Shown: one piece after another, positions 1 through 9,356 of the stretch
Numbering within the stretch: position 1 is the first letter of the stretch
Layout of the letters: the number at the start of each line of letters is the position of its first letter
Assembly (NCBI GenBank): GCA_963789785.1
Contig: CAWBNC010000038.1
Location: 210,161-274,160 of the forward strand
Length of the DNA stretch: 64,000 nucleotides
Reading direction: 5' to 3'
DNA from: JAEULH01 sp963789785
GTDB taxonomy: Bacteria > Pseudomonadota > Alphaproteobacteria > Rhodospirillales > Defluviicoccaceae
Notes under the pieces: model-generated
Databases searched by the model: none
What the model was told of the DNA's origin: nothing
What the model saw: only the letters and a program-made list of their open reading frames with translations
Position numbers and translations under genes: made by a program

Positions 1-1
1 T

Positions 2-187
2 CTGGCCGGAGCGCTGGCGCGGCCGGTGTGGCTGCTGGTGCCGTTCGTTCCCGAGTGGCGGTGGCTGCGCGAGCGAACCGACTCGCCCTGGTATCCGACC
101 ATGAGGCTGTTCCGCCAGACGTGTCCGGGCGACTGGGCCGGCGTCGTGGCGGCGGTGGCCGAGACCCTGCGCGAGACGTTCCGGTGA
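2..187 (+). CDS. C-terminal end of a TPR-containing glycosyltransferase (partial)
   Basis: Only the last 61 codons lie in the window. The frame ends at the TGA at 185-187. The residues include a stretch with RPVWLLVPFVPEWRW and then SPWYPTMRLFRQ. I recognise this as the carboxy-terminal end of large bacterial TPR proteins with an O-GlcNAc-transferase-like or GT9-like domain. These are cytoplasmic and usually sit in polysaccharide or protein glycosylation loci, but the acceptor cannot be told from this fragment. The next gene starts with a GTG overlapping the stop by four bases (GTGA), so the two are translationally coupled. The family call rests on this tail alone. Confidence 0.7.
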   Translation: MAGALARPVWLLVPFVPEWRWLRERTDSPWYPTMRLFRQTCPGDWAGVVAAVAETLRETFR

Positions 188-2042
188 GCCGCGACCGGTC
201 CCGCGGAGCCGCGAAGGGCTCGCCCGGTGCGGCTGCCGCCGGCCTGCTCGCCGAGGCCCTGCGCCACCATCGCCACGGCCGGCTCGGCCAGGCGGACGCC
301 CTCTACCAGCGGATCCTCAAGGCCGATCCGCGCCAAGCCGACGCGCTGCATCTGCGCGGCCTCGCGCGCCATCAGGCCGGCGACCAGAGCACTGCGGGCA
401 AATTTATCGCTCAGGCGATCGCGAACAACCCGTCAAACGCCGCCTACCACAACAGCCTCGGCCTCGTCCACTTGGCCCAGGGCGACGCTCCCGCCGCCAT
501 CGCCGCCTTCCGCGAAGCCCTCACCCGCGATCCGCTGTTGGCCGAAGGCTTCAACAACCTCGGCAACGCCGAACAGAAGGCCGGTGTCCCCAGAGACGCA
601 GTCCGCAGCTATGACCAGGCGCTGGCCCTGCGTCCCGACTACGCCGAGGCGCTGTGCAACAGGGGCCGCGCCCTGCATGGTCTCGACGCGCTGGCGCCAG
701 CGGCGGAGAGCCTGCGGGCCGCGCTTGAGATTCGGCCGGATTACGCGAAGGCCCACCGCTTCCTCGGCGACGTGCTCGCCGAAAGCGGACAGGCCGAAGC
801 GGCCGAGGTGCATTTCCGCCGCGCCCTGGCTCTGGAGCCGGAGGACGGGGAGGCCCTGGCGGCGCTGGCGGCGCTGGAGGAACGCGCCGGCCGGCTTGAG
901 CGGGCCCTGGCGACGGCGGAACGGGCGCTCGCGGCAAACCCGCGCGACATCCGCGCCGCGGTGGTCGCGGCGCGCTGCGAGCGGCGGCTGGGCCGGCCTG
1001 AAGACGGGCTTCTGCGGCTTCGCGCCTTCGCTGTCGATGGAGTCGATGAAGACGGCCGCGCCCACGTTGCCTTCGAACTCGGCGCGATCCTTGATCGCCT
1101 CGGCGCGTATGACGAGGCATACGAGGCCTACCGCGCTGCCAATGCGCTGGCGGTTCGAAGCCCGCAGGCTCAGGCGGTCGATCCTGCTGGCCATGCCAAA
1201 GCTTGTCGCCACCCTGCGGGAGACGTTCACCCCGGACTGGGTCGGCTCGTGGAGCCCGCCGTTGGCAACCGGTCGTCCGGCGCCCGTCTTTCTCATTGGC
1301 TTCCCTCGCTCGGGCACGACGCTTCTCGACCAGGTCCTCGATGCCCATCCGGGCTTGCAGAGCGTCGAGGAAAAGCCGGCCATCGATCTCGTCCGTCACG
1401 CCGTCGCCGCCATGCCCGGCGGCTACCCGGCCGCGCTGGCCGGGCTCAGCGGCGACGATATGGCCCGCCTGCGCCGGCTCTATTTCAGCGAGATCGCCCG
1501 CTACGTGGAGCTCCCGGCGGACGTGACGCTGGTCGACAAGATGCCGCTGAACACCATCGACGTCGGTCTGATCGTCCGGTTGTTCCCCGAGCGCCCGGCT
1601 GCTGCTGGCGCTGCGCCATCCCTGCGACGTGGTGCTCAGCGGCTTCATGCAGGCGTTCAAGCCGAACCCGGCGATGGTCCAGTTTGCCTCCCTGGAGAAG
1701 AGCGCTTCCTTCTACGCGGCGGTCATGGACCTGTGGCGGCATTACGAGGCGGTGCTGCCGCTCCGCGTTCATTGCGTCCGCTACGAAGACCTGGTCGCCG
1801 ATCTGCGCGCGGAAACGCAGCGGATCCTCGATTTCCTCGGCCTGCCCTGGGATGACGCGGTCCTCGGCTATGCCGAGCGGGCAAAAACGCGCGCGATCGC
1901 GACGCCCAGCTACCATCAGGTGGTCCAGCCGATCTACGCTCGCTCGGTCGGCCGCTGGCACCACTACCGCGACGCCTTCACCGATGTCCTGCCGATCCTG
2001 CGCCGGTCGATGGAGGCGTTCGGCTATGGCGCCGAGGACTGA
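184..2042 (+). CDS. TPR repeat / sulfotransferase fusion protein (two frame breaks)
   Basis: The amino-terminal ~330 residues are tandem tetratricopeptide repeats (patterns such as AFREAL, NNLGNA, YAEALCNRG). The carboxy-terminal ~280 residues are a PAPS-dependent sulfotransferase domain. It has the 5'-phosphosulfate loop FPRSGTTLLDQV near base 1300 and a LRHPCDVVLSGF segment near 1610 that matches the 3'-phosphate-binding region. The protein probably transfers sulfate to a carbohydrate or protein acceptor, with the TPRs holding a partner. The frame changes near 1180 and again near 1590, where an extra C in a CCC run explains the break. The GTG start at 184 overlaps the preceding glycosyltransferase stop, so the pair is an operon, perhaps sequentially modifying one glycan. 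The acceptor is unknown. Confidence 0.75.
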
Positions 2043-2698
2043 GCGGACGGCGCGGCGAAGCCGCTGACGGCGGCGATCCCAACGGCGCCGCTTGGCATGA
2101 GGCGCCGCGCGCTCAGGGGCGTCATCCCGCCCAGGGCGTAGACCGGCAGGCCGGCCGTCCGGGTCCAGGCGGCGAAGCGCACCGGCCCGATGGTCGCCGC
2201 GCCTGGATGACTCGCGGTCGGGAAGACGGCTGAGACCAGGACCGCATCGACCCCGGCGCGCCGCGCCCGGGCGATCGCCGCCGGAGTATGGGCCGCGGCG
2301 GTCACGAGCCAACCATGCTTTCGCCAGCGTCGCCAGCGCCGGTCGCCCCATGCGACGACGCCTTCGGGCAGGTGGACACCGCCGGCGCCGACGGCCAGAG
2401 CCAGGCGCGCATCTGCGCTCCCCGCGATGGCGACCAGCAGCCGCAGCCGCCGATGCCGGCAGAGGGCGGCGAGATGCGCCGCGCGCGCCGTCCGGTCGGG
2501 CGCGAAATAGTCGCGCAGGATCACCGCCGAACCGCGGGGCAGGCGGGCGATGGCAGCGGCGGGATCGCCCAGCCGGGTCGTCTCAACGATCAGGATGCAG
2601 GCGGGAAGCGACGGGCGTTGCCGACAAGCGGTCCCGGTCCCGGCGCGCGCGATCGCACGGCGTTTGAGGCGGGATGCGAGGCCTGCTAGGGTCGCCAA
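2024..2698 (-). CDS. Thiamine phosphate synthase / TenI family protein
   Basis: The 224-residue product has a TIM-barrel of the ThiE/TenI family. Supporting segments are GAGGVHLPEG in the middle, VLVSAVFPTASHPGA (the SxVFPTxSHPGA loop that binds the phosphate/thiazole) and VYALGGM near the end. ThiE joins HMP-pyrophosphate and thiazole phosphate to make thiamine phosphate, while TenI paralogues aromatise the thiazole. The family cannot be split by eye here. The gene is convergent with the TPR-sulfotransferase and their ends overlap by 19 bases. No other thiamine gene is nearby, which slightly favours a TenI-like or orphan ThiE role. Confidence 0.75.
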   Translation of the reverse strand: MATLAGLASRLKRRAIARAGTGTACRQRPSLPACILIVETTRLGDPAAAIARLPRGSAVILRDYFAPDRTARAAHLAALCRHRRLRLLVAIAGSADARLALAVGAGGVHLPEGVVAWGDRRWRRWRKHGWLVTAAAHTPAAIARARRAGVDAVLVSAVFPTASHPGAATIGPVRFAAWTRTAGLPVYALGGMTPLSARRLMPSGAVGIAAVSGFAAPSAQSSAP

Positions 2699-2732
2699 CG
2701 ACTAGGCCTTACCGAGGTGCAGAGAGACGCCC

Positions 2733-3425
2733 ATGACGGACGCGAGCGCAGCCTGCGATGTGCCCGCCAATATCGCTGCCGTCAAGGCGGCCATTGCTGC
2801 GGCCGCCGCCGCCGATGGCCGGGATGCGACGGCTGTCACCCTGGTTGCCGTCTCGAAAACCCACTCGCCGGAGACGATTCGCGCCGCCATCATCGCTGGA
2901 CAGCGGAGCTTCGGCGAAAACCGGGTTCAGGAGGCGGAGGCGAAATGGCCGGACCTCCGCGCCCAGTTCCCCGATCTGCGCCTGCATTTGATCGGCCCAT
3001 TGCAGCGCAACAAGGCGCGTCGGGCGCTCCGCCTGTTCGACGTCATCGAGACGGTCGACTCCGTCCGCCTTGCCGCGGCCCTCGCCGAGGCCATGGCCGA
3101 GACCGGGGTCCGGCCGGATCTGTTGATCCAGGTCAACACCGGCGAGGAGCCGCAGAAGGCCGGCGTCGCCCCGCTGGACGCCGACGGGCTGATCCGGGCC
3201 TGCATCGACGATCTCGCCCTGCCGGTCCGCGGTCTGATGTGCATTCCGCCATTCGGCGAGGAGCCGGCGCTGCATTTCGCCCTGCTGCGCGAGATCGCCC
3301 GGCGTCACGACTTGCGCGAACTCAGCATGGGCATGAGCGACGACTATCCCGTCGCCATCCGTTTCGGCGCGACGATGGTCCGCGTCGGCAGCGCCATCTT
3401 CGGGGCCAGGCCTGCGGCGCCCTAG
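2733..3425 (+). CDS. YggS/PLPBP family pyridoxal-phosphate homeostasis protein
   Basis: The 230-residue protein is a single-domain alanine-racemase-like PLP barrel. The PLP-binding lysine is in AVSKTH near residue 37. FGENRVQEAEAK and HLIGPLQRNK are family signatures, and SMGMSDDY plus VRVGSAIFG form the phosphate-binding end. YggS proteins buffer PLP and affect amino-acid and keto-acid pools. They have no known catalytic turnover. A purine-rich stretch (AGAGAGA) precedes the ATG. The stop overlaps the convergent L,D-transpeptidase gene by four bases. Confidence 0.92.
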   Translation: MTDASAACDVPANIAAVKAAIAAAAAADGRDATAVTLVAVSKTHSPETIRAAIIAGQRSFGENRVQEAEAKWPDLRAQFPDLRLHLIGPLQRNKARRALRLFDVIETVDSVRLAAALAEAMAETGVRPDLLIQVNTGEEPQKAGVAPLDADGLIRACIDDLALPVRGLMCIPPFGEEPALHFALLREIARRHDLRELSMGMSDDYPVAIRFGATMVRVGSAIFGARPAAP

Positions 3426-3943
3426 TCACTTTCACCGAATGAAATGCCGGATATTGCGATACCATCTCCCGGGCGGCAGTCCTCAAGCAGGCTCAGCAAA
3501 TCCTTCCTCGCGAGCGCGACGCAGCCTTCGGTTGGCGCGTAGTCGGCCGTCGCGATATGGATGAAGACGGCGCTGCCATGGCCGGGTTCGACCGGATCGT
3601 CGTTGTGGCCGATGACGACGATCGCATCGTACAGCCCGTCCTCGCGCCATAGCGCTTCATGGGAGAACGGGTGGGGTCGCTTCACCGGGCGGTTATACAG
3701 CGGATCCGCCGGGTCGTCGGACCAGCCGTCGTCGGGGCGAAGGGCCCGGACCGGCAGGCCGGTCATCGGCCGCCGGAGCCGGTCGGCGCGATAGAGCACG
3801 CGGCGCAAGGGGAAGGTACCGCTGGGCGTCTTCCCATCCCCCTCGCGCTTGGCGCCTGGCACGCTGACGCCGGAGCGTCCGAGAGCGCAGCGAACCCTGC
3901 CGCCGCCGTACAGATAGCCTTTCGGGCTGACGAGGATCTTCAT
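3422..3943 (-). CDS. L,D-transpeptidase (YkuD-like) family protein
   Basis: The 173-residue protein carries the YkuD catalytic signature: a histidine in GSAVFIHIA followed by the cysteine in PTEGCVAL. GDGKTPSGTFPL occurs near residue 37, which is also typical. Such enzymes form 3-3 cross-links in peptidoglycan or attach proteins to it through an active-site cysteine. No clear signal peptide is visible at this start, which is common in the short alphaproteobacterial members of the family. Substrate and localisation are therefore uncertain. The gene lies 31 bases downstream of ribA on the same strand and may be co-transcribed with it. Confidence 0.85.
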   Translation of the reverse strand: MKILVSPKGYLYGGGRVRCALGRSGVSVPGAKREGDGKTPSGTFPLRRVLYRADRLRRPMTGLPVRALRPDDGWSDDPADPLYNRPVKRPHPFSHEALWREDGLYDAIVVIGHNDDPVEPGHGSAVFIHIATADYAPTEGCVALARKDLLSLLEDCRPGDGIAISGISFGESD

Positions 3944-3974
3944 GACCGCCGCGAAACCCGCGTCCGCACCGCCG

Positions 3975-5129
3975 CTAGAACAGGTGGCCGCCGCGGGCGG
4001 CCTTGGTCCTCAGATAGATCTCGTTGTGCGGATTGACGGGAAAGCGGTGGGGGACGCGCTCGGTCACGGTAATGCCGTGGCGCACCAGGCCGTCGACTTT
4101 GCCCGGGTTGTTGGTCAGAAGGCGAACGGAGGCGTAGCCCAGCGCGCGGAGCATCTGCGCGGCCGGCAGATAGAGCCGCTCGTCGGCCTCGAAGCCGAGC
4201 TGTTCGTTGGCGTCGACGGTGTCGAAGCCGCGATCCTGAAGCTCGTAGGCGCGCAGCTTGTTGACCAGACCGATGCCGCGGCCTTCCTGGGCGAGGTAGA
4301 GAACGAGACCGCCGCCGGCGCGGGCGATTTCGGCGATGGCGCCGCGAAGCTGGTCGCCGCAATCGCAGCGCAGGCTGCCGAGCAGGTCGCCGGTGAAACA
4401 TTCCGAGTGCAGCCGGGTCAGGACCGGCTGATCGGGGCTCGGCGCGCCGATGACCAAGGCCAGATGCTCACCGCCGCCGTCGCGCGGGCGAAAGGCGATC
4501 ATCTCCGTCTGTTCGGCGCCCTCGAGCGGCACACGCGCGCGAGCCACCTGGTGCAAGCCGCGCGCCGCCGTGCCGTAATACTGAAAGACGTCGCCGGCAT
4601 CGACGTGCAGCAGGTCATGTCGAGTCGCCCACGCCGCCTGATCCTCGGCGGTGGGGTCGCGAACCTCGGCGATGACCGCCGCCGGCAGCAGGCGTGCCGC
4701 CTTGGCCAAAGTCACCGCGGCGCTTTCGCAGCCGTGCTCGGCGACTTCGGCGAATTGCAATTCACCGCGTGCCGGCAACGGTCCCTCAAGCAGGGGATCG
4801 GCGAGCCGGCGCACGAGCTCCGCCGTCAGCGCCGGAGGGCGGCCGATGGCCACGCGCCGAACGCCGCCGCCGGTCAGTCCGAGGACCGAGGCGCGGCGGG
4901 CGGTCACGACGACCACCGGCTGCGAACGGCTGACTTCGGCAATCGCCGCCAGCGTCGCGTCGGTGACGCCTTCACTTGCCATGGTCAAGGTCGCGACCCC
5001 GCTGCCGCCCGCGATCAGGATCCACCGGCCACGGCGGATCTCCGACATTGCCCGCTCGACGGACAAGAGCGAAATGGGCTCGCGGGTCGCCGGGATCTGC
5101 ACGAGATGCGGAAATTGGCGCAGTGCCAT
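3975..5129 (-). CDS. ribA: GTP cyclohydrolase II with an N-terminal RibB-like region
   Basis: GTP cyclohydrolase II opens GTP to diaminohydroxyribosylaminopyrimidine phosphate, the first step of riboflavin synthesis. The C-terminal half has the zinc site (HSECFTGD, then CDCGDQL) and the QEGRGIG loop. The N-terminal ~190 residues resemble a degenerate 3,4-dihydroxybutanone-phosphate-synthase fold, as in other long alphaproteobacterial RibA proteins. I see no convincing RibB active site in it. The start at 5129 (MALRQF) is chosen because a strong GGAGCAAGG site precedes it. An in-frame ATG at 5180 is possible but less likely. The gene diverges from the response regulator at 5314. Confidence 0.88.
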   Translation of the reverse strand: MALRQFPHLVQIPATREPISLLSVERAMSEIRRGRWILIAGGSGVATLTMASEGVTDATLAAIAEVSRSQPVVVVTARRASVLGLTGGGVRRVAIGRPPALTAELVRRLADPLLEGPLPARGELQFAEVAEHGCESAAVTLAKAARLLPAAVIAEVRDPTAEDQAAWATRHDLLHVDAGDVFQYYGTAARGLHQVARARVPLEGAEQTEMIAFRPRDGGGEHLALVIGAPSPDQPVLTRLHSECFTGDLLGSLRCDCGDQLRGAIAEIARAGGGLVLYLAQEGRGIGLVNKLRAYELQDRGFDTVDANEQLGFEADERLYLPAAQMLRALGYASVRLLTNNPGKVDGLVRHGITVTERVPHRFPVNPHNEIYLRTKAARGGHLF

Positions 5130-5313
5130 ACCTTGCTCCGACCGGGCGAACGACGACACGACGATAGCCGCCAACGTCACACGCGAAAAGCGAATTTCCT
5201 GCGTGCCGGCGGATCCGCAGAGGGACCAGGGTCGGCCGATGATTGTAAAATGCGCGTTCGCCGGTATTGTTCAAGCGCATGAGAAACGAGGCGCGCGTCA
5301 GGAAACGGATCAG

Positions 5314-6003
5314 GTGAACGTCACCAGGCAGGTTCTTATCGTCGATGACGATACTGCGCTGCGTGACATGCTGGCGGAACAGCTGCGCCTGCACGAGGAG
5401 TTTTCTTCGCTGGTCGCGGCAACCGGGCGCGAAGGCCTGGAGCTGGCGAAGACGCAGCACTGCGACGTCATCATTCTCGACATCGGCCTGCCCGATATGG
5501 ACGGCCGCGAGGTCTGTCGGCTGATGCGCCGCGGCGGGGTGAAGGCTCCGATCATCATGCTAACCGGCGCCGATACCGACGCCGACACCATTCTCGGTCT
5601 TGACTCCGGCGCCAACGATTACATCACCAAACCGTTCCGGCTGGGCGTGCTTCTGGCCCGGCTGCGCGCCCAGATCCGTCAGCACGAGCAGACCGACGAT
5701 GCGGTCTTCACCATCGGTCCGTACGCCTTCAAGCCGAGCGCCAAGCTCCTCGTCGAGGCGAACACCGACAAGAAGATCCGCCTGACCGATAAGGAAACGG
5801 CGATCCTGAAGTTCCTGTACCGCGCGGGAAACCGGGTGATCAGCCGCGGTGTCCTGCTGGACGAAGTCTGGGGCTACAACGCCAACGTCACCACCCACAC
5901 GCTGGAGACGCATGTCTATCGCCTGCGCCAGAAGATCGAGGCGAATCCGCAACAGGCGCAGATCCTCATCACCGAACCCGGTGGCTATCGCCTGAATCCA
6001 TGA
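5314..6003 (+). CDS. OmpR/PhoB-family DNA-binding response regulator
   Basis: The 229-residue protein has an N-terminal receiver domain with VLIVDDD, the phospho-acceptor aspartate in IILDIGLPDMDG and the conserved lysine in ITKPF. It is followed by a winged-helix effector domain (LLDEVWGYN, then THTLETHVYRLRQKI). The closing ITEPGGYRL is typical of alphaproteobacterial regulators of this type. A sensor kinase is not adjacent, so the partner and regulon are unknown. GTG 5314 gives a normal-length receiver start. An in-frame ATG at 5239 would add 25 residues that look unlike a receiver, so it is the weaker choice. Confidence 0.88.
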   Translation: MNVTRQVLIVDDDTALRDMLAEQLRLHEEFSSLVAATGREGLELAKTQHCDVIILDIGLPDMDGREVCRLMRRGGVKAPIIMLTGADTDADTILGLDSGANDYITKPFRLGVLLARLRAQIRQHEQTDDAVFTIGPYAFKPSAKLLVEANTDKKIRLTDKETAILKFLYRAGNRVISRGVLLDEVWGYNANVTTHTLETHVYRLRQKIEANPQQAQILITEPGGYRLNP

Positions 6004-6042
6004 TCGTGCGGAGCCGAAAACAGCTGCGATGCCGCCTGGGCC

Positions 6043-6081
6043 AAAAAAAAGCGCCCGGTCAGGGGGGTCAACCGGGCGCTT
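6043..6081 (-). terminator. Rho-independent terminator of the ftsK-lolA operon
   Basis: Inverted arms AAGCGCCCGGT (6049-6059) and ACCGGGCGCTT (6071-6081) form an 11-bp stem with an 11-base loop. Read on the minus strand, the stem is followed directly by eight T residues (6050-6043). It lies about 165 bases beyond the lolA stop. It may also stop the response-regulator transcript from the other side, but the T run favours the minus strand. Confidence 0.85.
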
Positions 6082-6245
6082 CAGCTTCCCTGCGGAAGCT
6101 TTCGGATGGCAGGGGAACCATCCGGGATGGACAAAATCTTTCGATTCCGCCCATTCCATAAGCTTAAATTAGTTGGCACGCGGGGCACGGCCAATGCGCA
6201 GAGCGCAGGTCTCCCATGCGTAATTCGCATAACCAAGCACGGAAC

Positions 6246-6968
6246 TTATTGCGGGAAGGCCGGCGGCGCATGCCGCGGATCGACGAACTCGAACAACTCA
6301 GGCTCGAGGCTCACGCCGGTACGGATGTCCGAAAGGGACACAGTGGTGGCGACACCCTGAGCGTCGACGACGCGCCACTGGCGCAACTGTAACGGGTTGT
6401 CGGCGAATACCAAGGTCAGGCTGCCGTCGCCCGGACTGGCGGTGCGCACAAGGCTCACGCGGATAACGCCGGCCTCGTGTTCGAAGCCGGTGATGGTGAG
6501 GCTGCCGCCGTCAAGCTGGATCTCGTCCTCGACGAGGATACCCGCGGGCGTCGAGCCGAGCGGCAGATAGCTCACCTGCCCCAGTTCACGGTCATTGTAG
6601 ATCAACCAGGTGCCGTCGGCGACGATCAGGATCGGCACCGGCGGATCATAGGCGATCCGCATCCGCCCCGGACGCTTCAGCCAGACATCGCCCTCCGCAG
6701 CCTGCCCCGTTGACGCGATCTGTAGGAAGCGCGCCTTGAGGGTCCGGACCGAATTGAAATAACGCTCGATCCGGGCGACGTCGGCTCGGTTCGCGGCCGA
6801 GAGAATAACCGCCGCCGGTTGCGCCGCCGCATTCGCGGGCCGCGGCGCTGGCGCACAGGTGAACGCCAAAAGCGCTCCGATGGCCGCCGCCGCGATCGCA
6901 GCGCCGCCGCGCCGCGTAACCAGCCGCGTATTCGCTGTTCGCGCCCCCTTGCACAGGAGAAAAATCAA
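6246..6968 (-). CDS. lolA: LolA-family outer-membrane lipoprotein carrier
   Basis: LolA ferries lipoproteins through the periplasm from the LolCDE transporter to the outer membrane. The 240-residue product starts with an arginine-rich n-region and a long Ala-rich hydrophobic stretch ending in PANAA, a likely signal peptidase I site near residue 48. The mature part follows the family pattern: FNSVRTLKARFLQ, GDVWLKRPGRMRI, DGTWLIYND and a C-terminal LFEFVDPR. The start overlaps the ftsK stop by four bases, so the two are translationally coupled. This ftsK-lolA order is usual in related bacteria. Confidence 0.88.
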   Translation of the reverse strand: MIFLLCKGARTANTRLVTRRGGAAIAAAAIGALLAFTCAPAPRPANAAAQPAAVILSAANRADVARIERYFNSVRTLKARFLQIASTGQAAEGDVWLKRPGRMRIAYDPPVPILIVADGTWLIYNDRELGQVSYLPLGSTPAGILVEDEIQLDGGSLTITGFEHEAGVIRVSLVRTASPGDGSLTLVFADNPLQLRQWRVVDAQGVATTVSLSDIRTGVSLEPELFEFVDPRHAPPAFPQ

Positions 6969-9331
6969 TCGGCCCGCTCGCCGAGCAGAACCTCGCGCCG
7001 GCCGACGCGGTCGGCCTTGCTGACCAGGCCCTGGGCCTCCATCCGCTCGATCAGGCGCGCCGCCCGATTGTAGCCGATCTGCAGCCGGCGCTGGACGTAA
7101 CTGGTCGAGGCCTTGCCGTCGCGGGCGATCAGCGCCACGGCCTCTTCATAGAGCTCGTCCTCGCCTGGACCGCCGGCAACATCGAAGACCGGCTCGTCCT
7201 CGTCCTCCTCCTCCGTGACCTCCGGAATGTACTGCGGCGCGCCCTGGCTCTTAAGGAACTGGACCACCGTCTCAACCTCGCGGTCGCCGACGAACGGGCC
7301 ATGAACGCGAGTCACGCGGCCGCCGGTCGCCATGAACAGCATGTCGCCCTGACCGAGCAGCTGCTCGGCGCCCTGCTCGCCGAGAATCGTCCGGCTGTCG
7401 ATCTTCGAGGTGACCTGAAAGCTCACCCGCGTCGGGAAGTTGGCCTTGATCGTGCCGGTGATGACATCGACGGACGGCCGCTGGGTGGCCATGATCAGGT
7501 GGATGCCGGCGGCGCGGGCCATTTGCGACAGCCGCTGCACCGCCGCCTCGATGTCCTTGCCGGCGACGAGCATGAGATCGGCCATCTCGTCGACGACGAC
7601 GACGATCAGCGGCAGCGGCTCGAGGTCGAGCGGATGCTCCTCGAACACCGGCTGGCTGTCCTGGTCGAACCCGGTCTGCACCCGGCGCTTGAGCTCCTCG
7701 CCCTTGCGTCGCGCCTCGGCGAGCCGGGCGTTGTAGCCGGCGATGCTGCGCACCCCGAGCTGCGACATCGCCCGGTAGCGTTCCTCCATCTCGCGGACCG
7801 TCCACTTCAGCGCCACGACGGCTTTGGAAGGCTCGGTCACGACCGGGCTGAGCAGATGCGGAATGCCGTCATAGACGGACAGTTCGAGCATCTTCGGATC
7901 GATCAGGATGAGTTTGCAGGTGTCAGGGGAATGCTGGTAGAGCAGCGACAGGATCATCGCGTTAATTGCCACCGACTTGCCCGAACCGGTCGTGCCGGCG
8001 ATGAGCAGGTGCGGCATTCGGGCGAGGTCGACAAGAACCGGCGCGCCGCCGATGTCCTTGCCCATCGCCAGCGTCAGCCGGCCCGCGTAACGCTCGAACG
8101 CATCGGAGGCGAGCAGCTCGCGCAGGCCCACGGATTCGCGGCGCATGTTCGGCAGTTCGATGCCGATAACGTTGCGCCCAGGCACCACGGCAACGCGCGC
8201 CGATACCGCGCTCATCGATCGGGCAATGTCGTCGGCGAGGCCGATCACCCGCGAGCTCTTCGTCCCCGGCGCCGGCTCAAGCTCGTAGAGGGTGATAACC
8301 GGGCCCGGGCGAACCTTGACGATCTCGCCGCGCACACCGAAGTCCTCGAGCACCGTCGAGAGCAGGCGCGCGTTCTCTTCGAGACCGTTGCGGCTGAGCA
8401 CGTCGACCGCGGCCGGCGTCGGCGGCGACGGCTGCAGCAGGTCGAGCGGCGGCAGCAGCCCTGCGCCGTCGCCGGCGAAGGGGAATTGGCCCTGGCTCTC
8501 CTGCGCGATCTTGCGCCCCTGGCGGACCCGCGGCTGCTTCGGCGCGACAATGGCGGCGAGCCCGTCTTCTTCCGCGTCTCCGCCGGCGTCCTCAACATCG
8601 ACAGCATTATCAGGCCGGCCGCGGGCGCGGAGCCGCACGCTGGCACGGCGTTGCAGAGGCGGATCGCGATCGCCGCCGCGAAGACCGGCAACATAGCCGC
8701 GGCAAGCTGCCACGACGCGCATCGCCGCAACACCAGCGCATCGAGCCGAGCGGTAGAAGGCGCCGAGATCGGCAAGCGAAACTCCCAGGCCGAGCAGCCC
8801 GGCGACCAAAGTCAGCGCCGCGGCGATGGTGGCGATGGATCCAGGCCCAATCGGTAGCGAGCGTGCCGCCGCATCAAGGATAAGCTTTCCGAAGACGCCG
8901 CCGGGCCCCTGGCTGTGCGCCCATAGGGCCCCGCTGGGCAGGGCGGCGAGCGCGACGCTGGCGGTGATCGTGGCGACAAGCAGCGCCGCCAGCAGCAGCC
9001 ACAGGCGCCCGCCGGGGGCGCTCTTGCACATGATCTTCCAGCCCCACACCCCCAGCGCGAGAAGCGGCACCAGGGCGGCCATGCCGAGGCCGCCGATCAT
9101 CAGGTCGGCGAAATGGGATCCGGGCAGCCCGAGAAGGTTGCCGGGCACCGCGGCGGTGGCGTGATTGAAGGACGGGTCGGCGGGATCGTAGGTCACCAGA
9201 GCGCCGAGCAGAAGGGCGGCCAGAAAGATCAGGCCGAGGCCGCCGGCCTCGCTCAGGCGACGTTTGATGTACTCGCCGGCCCCCTCGGGCAGGACCGCCA
9301 AGGTTCCTTCGCGGATCATCGATACACTCAC
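6965..9331 (-). CDS. ftsK: DNA translocase FtsK
   Basis: The 788-residue protein is a septum-anchored DNA pump that clears and resolves chromosome termini at division. It begins with four predicted membrane spans (about residues 25-190) and a short charged linker. The motor domain follows, with Walker A GTTGSGKS near residue 445, Walker B VVVVDEMADLM and the ATQRPSVDVITG strand. It closes with the winged-helix gamma domain (YVQRRLQIGYNRAARL) that reads KOPS sites. Unlike many neighbours the frame is unbroken. The linker is short compared with gammaproteobacterial FtsK, as is normal in this class. It follows an aminotransferase gene by 25 bases and overlaps lolA. Confidence 0.95.
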   Translation of the reverse strand: MSVSMIREGTLAVLPEGAGEYIKRRLSEAGGLGLIFLAALLLGALVTYDPADPSFNHATAAVPGNLLGLPGSHFADLMIGGLGMAALVPLLALGVWGWKIMCKSAPGGRLWLLLAALLVATITASVALAALPSGALWAHSQGPGGVFGKLILDAAARSLPIGPGSIATIAAALTLVAGLLGLGVSLADLGAFYRSARCAGVAAMRVVAACRGYVAGLRGGDRDPPLQRRASVRLRARGRPDNAVDVEDAGGDAEEDGLAAIVAPKQPRVRQGRKIAQESQGQFPFAGDGAGLLPPLDLLQPSPPTPAAVDVLSRNGLEENARLLSTVLEDFGVRGEIVKVRPGPVITLYELEPAPGTKSSRVIGLADDIARSMSAVSARVAVVPGRNVIGIELPNMRRESVGLRELLASDAFERYAGRLTLAMGKDIGGAPVLVDLARMPHLLIAGTTGSGKSVAINAMILSLLYQHSPDTCKLILIDPKMLELSVYDGIPHLLSPVVTEPSKAVVALKWTVREMEERYRAMSQLGVRSIAGYNARLAEARRKGEELKRRVQTGFDQDSQPVFEEHPLDLEPLPLIVVVVDEMADLMLVAGKDIEAAVQRLSQMARAAGIHLIMATQRPSVDVITGTIKANFPTRVSFQVTSKIDSRTILGEQGAEQLLGQGDMLFMATGGRVTRVHGPFVGDREVETVVQFLKSQGAPQYIPEVTEEEDEDEPVFDVAGGPGEDELYEEAVALIARDGKASTSYVQRRLQIGYNRAARLIERMEAQGLVSKADRVGRREVLLGERAD

Positions 9332-9356
9332 CGGACCAATGTCGAAGAATTCGTAT

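Noticed and set aside
6083..6100. AGCTTCC/GGAAGCT hairpin beyond the lolA terminator
   Set aside because: It is a 7-bp stem with no T run and lies next to a much better terminator, so no separate role is supported.
7301..8857. Long plus-strand open frame opposite ftsK
   Set aside because: It mirrors the ftsK coding strand, has no domain and is rich in His/Arg/Ala, as expected for an antisense frame in GC-rich DNA.
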